Positions 4,380 through 8,943 of a stretch of 8,943 bases of DNA are shown here, piece by piece (within the stretch, counting starts at the first letter, position 1; each line of letters begins with the position of its first letter). The stretch is taken from positions 1 to 8,943 of the forward strand of contig JUNU01000142.1 in assembly GCA_001067655.1 (NCBI GenBank). The letters run 5' to 3'. The notes under the pieces were generated by a model, which had not been told where the DNA came from, made no database searches, and was given only the letters and a program-made list of their open reading frames with translations. The position numbers and the translations under genes were made by a program. The DNA comes from Neisseria lactamica. GTDB lineage: Bacteria; Pseudomonadota; Gammaproteobacteria; Burkholderiales; Neisseriaceae.

Positions 4380-6773
4380 ATGTCCGCCAAATCCATGTCC
4401 AGCTACTTCTTCATGCCCAACCACATCATCCTCGTGGGCGCGAGCGAACGCCCATACAGCCTGGGCGAACGCATCCTAAGCAACCTCCTGAGCGCACCGT
4501 TTCAAGGTCAAATCACACCCGTCAACCTACGCCACCGCACAGTTGCCGGACTCACCTCCTACACCAATCTCAACAAAATCCCCGGCAGCGCCGACCTCGT
4601 CATCGCCGTAACACCGCCTGACAGCTACGACGCCCTGTTCAAATCCTGCCGCAAAAAACAGTTCGGCCACATTATCCTCATCCAAGACTGGGAAAGCCTG
4701 TCTGACGACGAATGGCAGACCGCCGAAACCGCCATCAAAAAACACCACGGCAACGAACTCAACATCAGCGTGTGCAGCCCCGCGGGCGTGCAGCTTCCAT
4801 CGCAAAGCCTCAACATCAGTTCCCAACCCGACCATCCGGCAGGCTACACCGCCCTTCTGACCGGACACGCCTCCGTCAGCAGCGAAATCAACCTGATGCT
4901 GCAAAAAATGGGACAGGGCATTTCACGCCACATCAGCCTCAACTATCCGCTCAGCCCCACCACTTCCGCCGGCTGGCTCAACCGTTTCGGACACAACCGA
5001 CACACCAAAGTCGCCGTCATCGAGCATAACCCAGCCGAAAACCAACGCAACCTGTTCAGCGCCATCCGCCATTTCACCCGTCACACCCCGCTTATCCTCC
5101 ACGTTACCCACCGTTCGGACGACACCGAAAAAGCCGTGTTACGCTGCCTTGCGCGTCATTGTAACTTCCTCGCCACATTCAGCAGCAGCGAACTCGAAGC
5201 CGCCCTGCACGCACGTTTATCCGACCTCCCTCCTCTAAACAGCATCAACATCCTGTCCAACACTCCTGCCGAGTGGCTGGAAACCTGCGCGCCTCAAAAC
5301 CTAAAACTCCAATTCCCCACCGAGCAGCCAAACATCCGCCAAGGCTACATCGGCAGCACACCCACGCCTGCCCATTACCACAGCATCGCCAGCCAACAAC
5401 TTCAAAACACCCATACCGAAGCCCTACTCGCCATCGTTGCCCCGACCGACAGTCCTGACGAAAAAAATCTAACCCGCACCCTGAGCATGCTGGCGAAACA
5501 CACTGCCAAACCCCTGCTTGTCAGCAGCCACTTTTCAGACGACCTCCTGCATTTCGACCGTCCCGAACAAGCCCTGCAAGCCGTATCGTTCCGCAACATT
5601 GCCGACCAACTGCAAAAAGAACAGCTACGCATCGCCACACCCAAAAAAGGTCGTCTGAAAACCCCGCAGGCAAGAAACATTACCAAAGCCCTCGCATCAA
5701 AAGACCTGCCCCTGCTTGCCGAAGCCCTGTGTCTGCCGGCTTATCAACACACCGTGCATAACGCCGTGCAATTCAGTTTCCAACGCCATACCGCCTATGG
5801 CGACATCCTGACCGTATGCAATCAAGGCAGAACCACCGCCGCACTCCCGCCGTTCTCTACACTGGACAGCGAACACATCGCCCGTTTCGCCCAACTCGAC
5901 AATACGCACACCCTCAACCAGCTCCTGCACACCCTAAACACACTCAGTCAACGGCAACAATACATCGGAAAAATCCTGCTCAACCTCAACGGCGACCAAT
6001 ACAGCAGCGACTTTGTCTTGCATGCTGACGAACTTCCTTCCCCCAAAAATAAACCAACCAATATAGCCACCCTCAAGCTCGAACAGGCCGCCGCCAAAGT
6101 GCAAACCGCGGCGGAATACCTGCGCAGCAAAAATCCGACTGCCGCCGAGTTCCTCCGCAACACAGGAGAAGCCGCCGCCGAACTTTTGGGCGCAAAAACC
6201 GAAAGCGAAGCCCCCATCCAAAACGTGCTCGCCCCCTACCCGACCGAGCATCCTGCCACGCTTACCCTTAAAAACGGCGAAACCGTAACCATCCGCCCCT
6301 TCACCCCCGAAGACGCGGAAGCCAAGCAGCAATTCGTCCGCAGCCTGTCTCCACAAGCGCGCTACACCCGTTTTATGACCCATACCAACGAATTGCCCAT
6401 CCCCACCCTCGCACGCTTCAGCAAACTCGACTACCACAGCGAAGCCGCATGGGCGGCGCGCAATTCAGACGACCTCATCGTCGCCGTCAGCCGCTTCAGC
6501 CGTATCAACCGCAACGAATGCGAATTCGGCATCACACTTGCCGAAAACGTGCGCGGCAAAGGGTTGGCAACGGAAATGATGAAGCTGATTATCCAATCGG
6601 CAACACAACAAGGCTACCGCGTCATGAGTGCCCAAATACTCAAATCCAACACCCCTATGCTTAAACTTGCTGAAAAATCAGGCTTTACCATCACCCCTTC
6701 AGAAGAAGACAACACTTTGTGCCAAGCACGCCTCAACCTGACCACTCCGCAAAACAGCAACAAAAACAAATAA
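4380..6773 (+). CDS. PatZ-like (Pka/YfiQ-type) protein lysine acetyltransferase: degenerate ADP-forming acyl-CoA synthetase fused to GNAT
   Basis: This 797-residue protein probably transfers acetyl from acetyl-CoA to protein lysines. The N-terminal CoA-binding Rossmann domain is at about residues 13-130 (ILVGASERPYSLGERILSNL, then ADLVIAVTP). CoA-ligase-like flavodoxin domains follow at about 150-310. A shortened ATP-grasp-like part is at about 400-550, with remnants of the family's C-terminal strands (VCNQGRTTAALPPF, KILLNLNGDQ). An alanine-rich 11-residue repeat linker is at about 565-608. The GNAT domain is at about 620-787, with acetyl-CoA loop NVRGKGLATEMM (R725-G728) and E715 (ECEFGI) as the likely general base. 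The SHTG-type phosphohistidine loop of active ADP-forming synthetases is not seen. That agrees with PatZ, whose synthetase part is catalytically dead and thought to sense ligands. It is about 90 residues shorter than E. coli PatZ (886). Three DUS lie inside the frame. It sits between misRS and rpsP, with no terminator seen before rpsP. Substrates are unknown. Confidence 0.82.
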   Translation: MSAKSMSSYFFMPNHIILVGASERPYSLGERILSNLLSAPFQGQITPVNLRHRTVAGLTSYTNLNKIPGSADLVIAVTPPDSYDALFKSCRKKQFGHIILIQDWESLSDDEWQTAETAIKKHHGNELNISVCSPAGVQLPSQSLNISSQPDHPAGYTALLTGHASVSSEINLMLQKMGQGISRHISLNYPLSPTTSAGWLNRFGHNRHTKVAVIEHNPAENQRNLFSAIRHFTRHTPLILHVTHRSDDTEKAVLRCLARHCNFLATFSSSELEAALHARLSDLPPLNSINILSNTPAEWLETCAPQNLKLQFPTEQPNIRQGYIGSTPTPAHYHSIASQQLQNTHTEALLAIVAPTDSPDEKNLTRTLSMLAKHTAKPLLVSSHFSDDLLHFDRPEQALQAVSFRNIADQLQKEQLRIATPKKGRLKTPQARNITKALASKDLPLLAEALCLPAYQHTVHNAVQFSFQRHTAYGDILTVCNQGRTTAALPPFSTLDSEHIARFAQLDNTHTLNQLLHTLNTLSQRQQYIGKILLNLNGDQYSSDFVLHADELPSPKNKPTNIATLKLEQAAAKVQTAAEYLRSKNPTAAEFLRNTGEAAAELLGAKTESEAPIQNVLAPYPTEHPATLTLKNGETVTIRPFTPEDAEAKQQFVRSLSPQARYTRFMTHTNELPIPTLARFSKLDYHSEAAWAARNSDDLIVAVSRFSRINRNECEFGITLAENVRGKGLATEMMKLIIQSATQQGYRVMSAQILKSNTPMLKLAEKSGFTITPSEEDNTLCQARLNLTTPQNSNKNK
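5534..5545 (-). repeat. DNA uptake sequence inside the PatZ-like gene
   Basis: A perfect 12-mer in minus orientation, read in frame as FSDDL (residues 385-389). Confidence 0.85.
5648..5659 (+). repeat. DNA uptake sequence inside the PatZ-like gene
   Basis: A perfect 12-mer in plus orientation, read in frame as KGRLK (residues 423-427), 103 bp from the oppositely oriented copy at 5534-5545. Confidence 0.85.
6072..6203 (+). repeat. Coding hendecad (11-residue) repeats in the PatZ-like protein linker
   Basis: Residues 565-608 divide into four 11-residue units starting at L565, T576, T587 and A598. The last three share the core AAEYL, AAEFL and AAELL at equivalent positions, followed by a polar or basic stretch. 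The codons differ between units (for example gcggcggaatac against gccgccgagttc), so the repeat is conserved at protein level and is not a fresh DNA duplication. An alanine-rich amphipathic helix or 11-residue coiled coil is expected. Confidence 0.65.
6464..6475 (-). repeat. DNA uptake sequence inside the GNAT domain of the PatZ-like gene
   Basis: A perfect 12-mer in minus orientation, read in frame as NSDDL (residues 695-699), on a probable beta-hairpin just before the strand DLIVAVSRF. Confidence 0.85.
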
Positions 6774-6777
6774 AAAC

Positions 6778-6807
6778 TTGCATGAACAACGCAAAATATC
6801 CTAAAAT
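6778..6807 (+). promoter_or_regulatory. Candidate rpsP operon promoter
   Basis: TTGCAT (6778-6783) and TAAAAT (6802-6807) are separated by 18 bp and lie just after the stop of the PatZ-like gene. Each matches the sigma-70 consensus at 4 or 5 of 6 positions. It is the only good pair in this short gap and would give a leader of about 35 nt before rpsP. No terminator separates the upstream gene, so readthrough into the operon is also possible. Confidence 0.5.
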
Positions 6808-6836
6808 TAGCGGTTTCTTATCTATCCGATTTTCTC

Positions 6837-6843
6837 AAAAGGA
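6837..6843 (+). promoter_or_regulatory. rpsP Shine-Dalgarno
   Basis: AAAAGGA lies 6 nt before the ATG at 6850, which supports that start. Confidence 0.7.
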
Positions 6844-6849
6844 CTCAAA

Positions 6850-7098
6850 ATGGTAGTTATCCGTTTGGCTCGCGGTGGTTCTAAACACCGTCCCTTCTTC
6901 CACGTAGTCGTTGCTGACTCCCACAACCGCCGCGACGGCCGCTTCATTGAGCGCGTTGGCTTCTACAACCCTGTTGCCAATGAAAAACAAGAGCGCGTAC
7001 GCCTCCAAGCCGACCGCCTGAACCACTGGATCGCCCAAGGCGCACAAGTCAGCGAAGCAGTTGCAAAACTGATCAAAGAACAAAAAGCTGCTGCTTAA
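6850..7098 (+). CDS. rpsP: 30S ribosomal protein S16
   Basis: This 82-residue protein of the small subunit binds 16S rRNA and promotes 30S assembly. The sequence is typical: opening MVVIRLARGGSKHRPFFHVVVADS, then the conserved DGRFIERVGFYNP segment, and a basic, alanine-rich C-terminus. The length is normal for the family (about 80-90). It is the first gene of the rpsP-rimM-trmD-rplS operon, which has the same order in E. coli and many proteobacteria. The E. coli operon also places ffh upstream, whereas here a PatZ-like gene is upstream. Confidence 0.98.
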   Translation: MVVIRLARGGSKHRPFFHVVVADSHNRRDGRFIERVGFYNPVANEKQERVRLQADRLNHWIAQGAQVSEAVAKLIKEQKAAA

Positions 7099-7116
7099 TC
7101 ACCGGCTAATCTTGCT

Positions 7117-7626
7117 ATGACCGACACTCGACAACGGGTAGCCATGGGCTACATCAAAGGCGTATTCGGCATCAAAGGCTGGCTCAAAATAGCCGCCAAT
7201 ACAGAATACGCCGACAGCCTCCTGGACTACCCTGAGTGGCAGTTAAGCAAAGACGGTAAAACCCTGAACGTTACACTCGAAGCCGGCAAAATCGTCAGCG
7301 GAGAGCTTCAGGTTAAATTCGAAGGCATAGATGATCGCGATCAAGCTTTTGCCCTGCGCGGCTATACCATCGAAATCCCCCGAGAAGAATTCGCTCCTAC
7401 CGAGGAAGACGAATATTATTGGGCAGATTTAGTCGGCATGACCGTTGTCAACAAAGACAATATCGTGCTCGGCAAAGTCACAAACCTGATGGAAACCGGC
7501 GCCAACGATGTTTTGATGATTAATGGTGAACATGGCCAAATCCTGATCCCGTTCGTATCCAACCACATCGAAACCGTCGATACCGAAGGCAAAACTATTA
7601 CCGCCGACTGGGGCTTAGACTACTGA
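7117..7626 (+). CDS. rimM: Ribosome maturation factor RimM (16S rRNA processing)
   Basis: This 169-residue assembly factor binds ribosomal protein S19 and helps mature the head of the 30S subunit. The N-terminal RimM domain covers about residues 6-85 (MGYIKGVFGIKGWLKI, equivalent to the family's G.i...hGikGwlkV signature, and GYTIEIPREEF). A C-terminal PRC-barrel covers about 97-168 (YYWADLVGMTVV, ETGANDVLMI, ILIPFV). The start at 7117 lies 18 nt after rpsP with no clear Shine-Dalgarno, so coupling to rpsP translation is likely. M10 is an alternative start but would leave almost nothing before the conserved motif. The stop TGA overlaps the trmD ATG by one base. Confidence 0.97.
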   Translation: MTDTRQRVAMGYIKGVFGIKGWLKIAANTEYADSLLDYPEWQLSKDGKTLNVTLEAGKIVSGELQVKFEGIDDRDQAFALRGYTIEIPREEFAPTEEDEYYWADLVGMTVVNKDNIVLGKVTNLMETGANDVLMINGEHGQILIPFVSNHIETVDTEGKTITADWGLDY

Positions 7627-8375
7627 TGTTGATACAAGCCATCACCATCTTCCCCGAAATGTTCGACAGCATTACCAAATACGGCGTAACCGGTCGCGCA
7701 AAAAAACAAAACCTTTGGCAATTCCAAGCCATCAATCCCCGCAAATTCGCCGACAACAAACTCGGCTATATTGACGATCGCCCCTTTGGCGGAGGTCCGG
7801 GAATGATTATGATGGCGCCGCCGCTGCAAGCAGCGATAGAAGAAGCCAAACAAACATCTTCAGCGCCTGCAAAAGTCATCTACCTTAGTCCGCAAGGTCA
7901 ACCGCTGACCCACAAAAAAGCCGTAGAACTTGCAAAATCCCCGCATCTCATACTGCTTTGCGGACGATACGAAGGAATTGACGAACGCCTGCTGCAAAGC
8001 AGCGTCGATGAAGAAATCAGCATAGGCGACTTTGTCGTTTCCGGCGGAGAGCTGCCCGCCATGATGCTGATGGATGCCGTACTCAGACTGATACCCGGCG
8101 TATTGGGCGACATACAGTCAGCCGAACAGGATTCGTTTTCAGACGACCTATTAGACTGCCCCCATTACACCAAACCTTTAGAATTCCAAGGCATGACCGT
8201 CCCTGACGTATTGCGTTCGGGCAATCATGGCTTGATAGCCGAATGGCGGTTGAAACAATCGCTGCGGCGCACCCTGGAGCGCAGACCAGACCTGCTGGAA
8301 AAGCGCAGTTTAATCCCAAAGGAATCCCGCCTCTTAAAAGAAATTTTGCAAGAGCAACAGGAAATCCAATCATAA
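7626..8375 (+). CDS. trmD: tRNA (guanine-N1)-methyltransferase TrmD
   Basis: This 249-residue SPOUT-class enzyme uses S-adenosylmethionine to methylate G37 (m1G37) of tRNAs whose anticodon-adjacent base is G, which prevents +1 frameshifting. It is essential in most bacteria. The trefoil-knot SAM site is visible as LSPQGQPL (about 87-94), LLCGRYEGIDERL (110-122) and ISIGDFVVSGGELPAM (131-146). R154 and D169 fall at the numbers of the E. coli catalytic residues (DAVLRLIPGVLG and QDSF). The C-terminal domain has DCPHYTKP, VPDVLRSGNH and the WRLKQSLRRT tRNA-binding stretch. Translation is coupled to rimM by a TGATG overlap. A perfect uptake sequence encodes FSDDL just after the catalytic D169-S170. 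Confidence 0.98.
   Translation: MLIQAITIFPEMFDSITKYGVTGRAKKQNLWQFQAINPRKFADNKLGYIDDRPFGGGPGMIMMAPPLQAAIEEAKQTSSAPAKVIYLSPQGQPLTHKKAVELAKSPHLILLCGRYEGIDERLLQSSVDEEISIGDFVVSGGELPAMMLMDAVLRLIPGVLGDIQSAEQDSFSDDLLDCPHYTKPLEFQGMTVPDVLRSGNHGLIAEWRLKQSLRRTLERRPDLLEKRSLIPKESRLLKEILQEQQEIQS
8138..8149 (-). repeat. DNA uptake sequence inside trmD
   Basis: A perfect 12-mer in minus orientation, read in frame as FSDDL (residues 171-175), two residues after catalytic Asp169. It is unpaired, so it is not a terminator. Confidence 0.85.
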
Positions 8376-8388
8376 TTTAGGAAAAACA

Positions 8389-8754
8389 ATGAACCTGATT
8401 CAACAATTAGAGCAAGAAGAAATTGCTCGCCTGAACAAAGATATCCCTGAATTCGCACCGGGCGACACCGTAGTCGTTTCCGTACGCGTAGTAGAGGGTT
8501 CACGCAGCCGTCTGCAAGCTTACGAAGGCGTTGTTATCGCCCGTCGTAACCGCGGCTTGAACAGCAACTTCATCGTCCGCAAAATTTCCAGCGGCGAAGG
8601 CGTTGAGCGTACTTTCCAACTCTACTCCCCTACCGTAGAAAAAATTGAAGTAAAACGCCGCGGTGACGTCCGTCGCGCCAAACTGTACTACCTGCGCGGC
8701 CTGACCGGTAAAGCGGCCCGCATTAAAGAAAAATTGCCTGCCCGCAAAGGTTAA
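8389..8754 (+). CDS. rplS: 50S ribosomal protein L19
   Basis: This 121-residue large-subunit protein sits at the 30S-50S interface and contributes to an intersubunit bridge. Family features are FAPGDTVVVSVRVVEG, YEGVVIARRNRG, the ISSGEGVERTFQLYSP signature and the basic VKRRGDVRRAKLYYLRGLTGKAARIKEK tail. The length is normal (about 115-125). The start at 8389 lies 13 nt after trmD, with TAGGA 6 nt before the ATG. It is the last gene of the operon and is followed 18 bp later by a strong terminator. Confidence 0.98.
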   Translation: MNLIQQLEQEEIARLNKDIPEFAPGDTVVVSVRVVEGSRSRLQAYEGVVIARRNRGLNSNFIVRKISSGEGVERTFQLYSPTVEKIEVKRRGDVRRAKLYYLRGLTGKAARIKEKLPARKG

Positions 8755-8772
8755 GCAAAAGAATTGCAAAGC

Positions 8773-8802
8773 AAAATCCCTACTTTTCAGTGGGGATTTT
8801 TT
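8773..8802 (+). terminator. Rho-independent terminator of the rpsP-rplS operon
   Basis: An 11-bp stem, AAAATCCCTAC with GTGGGGATTTT (one G-T pair), encloses a 6-nt loop TTTTCA. The downstream arm runs into TTTTTT. Unlike the other terminators in the window it contains no uptake sequence. Confidence 0.9.
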
Positions 8803-8889
8803 ACATCATTTTCTATCATTCGGCCGTAAATTCAATTACAGATAAAATTTCGGTTACCGCCCTACAACAAAAACCTTGATACAACTTCA
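8803..8889. other. Intergenic sequence with no recognised feature
   Basis: AT-rich DNA between the rplS terminator and the Correia-type element. I see no ORF, promoter or hairpin that I can support. Confidence 0.4.
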
Positions 8890-8943
8890 ATAGTGGATTA
8901 ACTTTAAACCAGTACGGCGTTGCCTCGCCTTGCCGTACTATCT
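8890..8943 (+). repeat. Correia repeat-enclosed element (CREE), 5' part, cut by window edge
   Basis: ATAGTGGATTAACTTTAAAC followed by CAGTACGGCGTTGCCTCGCC matches, as I remember it, the terminal repeat and start of the core of neisserial Correia elements (usually TATAGTGGATTAA, about 100-155 bp in all). Inside, AGTACGGC (8911-8918) and GCCGTACT (8932-8939) form an 8-bp inverted repeat. The distal end, with its inverted terminal repeat, lies outside the window, so the full or deleted type cannot be told. Such elements can carry promoters, IHF sites and RNase III cleavage sites. Confidence 0.8.

Noticed and set aside
4223..4621. 132-codon open frame beginning in the PatZ-like leader
   Set aside because: It has no Shine-Dalgarno, reads through the uptake sequence and into the next gene out of frame, and is His/Gln/Arg/Pro-rich in the way a frame-shifted reading is.
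5934..6437. 167-codon open frame on the minus strand, opposite the PatZ-like gene
   Set aside because: It is Gly- and Phe-rich, as reverse frames of Ala- and Lys-rich coding sequence are. It covers the repeat linker and GNAT start of a well-supported gene.
1..8943. tRNA, rRNA, CRISPR, phage or toxin-antitoxin locus
   Set aside because: No cloverleaf, spaced direct repeats, integrase, capsid or paired small-gene arrangement was found in any part of the window.

Overview
The window looks like chromosomal DNA of a commensal Neisseria of the mucosa/sicca/subflava type. The main evidence is the DNA uptake sequence (DUS). The 12-mer AGGTCGTCTGAA occurs 11 times without mismatch, counting both strands, plus two copies with one mismatch. 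This is the mucosa-type dialect, not the ATGCCGTCTGAA form of the pathogens. The two-component pair is nearly identical in character to meningococcal MisR/MisS. A Correia-type element and the probable end of an IS1655-like element also fit Neisseria.

Layout, left to right. (1) Positions 1-500 are an eroded stretch: the last codons and terminal sequence of an IS30-family (IS1655-like) element, a decayed and internally deleted SRPBCC-family gene, and a cluster of three DUS that ends pheA. (2) pheA, the bifunctional chorismate mutase/prephenate dehydratase, is on the minus strand (494-1582). (3) A 368-bp divergent intergenic region (1583-1950) holds a DUS hairpin, a near-DUS and phased A-tracts in front of misR. 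(4) The misR-misS operon (1951-4059) ends in a DUS hairpin terminator. (5) An AT-rich leader of about 200 bp precedes a large PatZ-like protein acetyltransferase gene (4380-6773). (6) The conserved ribosomal/tRNA-modification operon rpsP-rimM-trmD-rplS (6850-8754) ends in a canonical terminator. (7) The right edge enters a Correia repeat-enclosed element at about 8890.

Functionally this is mostly core genome: phenylalanine synthesis, envelope stress and virulence-type signalling (MisR/MisS), probable lysine acetylation control, and ribosome and tRNA maturation. No phage, CRISPR, toxin-antitoxin or secretion locus is visible, and I do not see a clearly new multi-gene system. The less ordinary signals are the heavy use of DUS as terminators and as coding sequence (including beside the TrmD catalytic Asp), an 11-residue repeat linker in the PatZ-like protein, a DUS hairpin upstream of pheA where no gene appears to end, and A-tracts at about 10.5-bp spacing ahead of misR.
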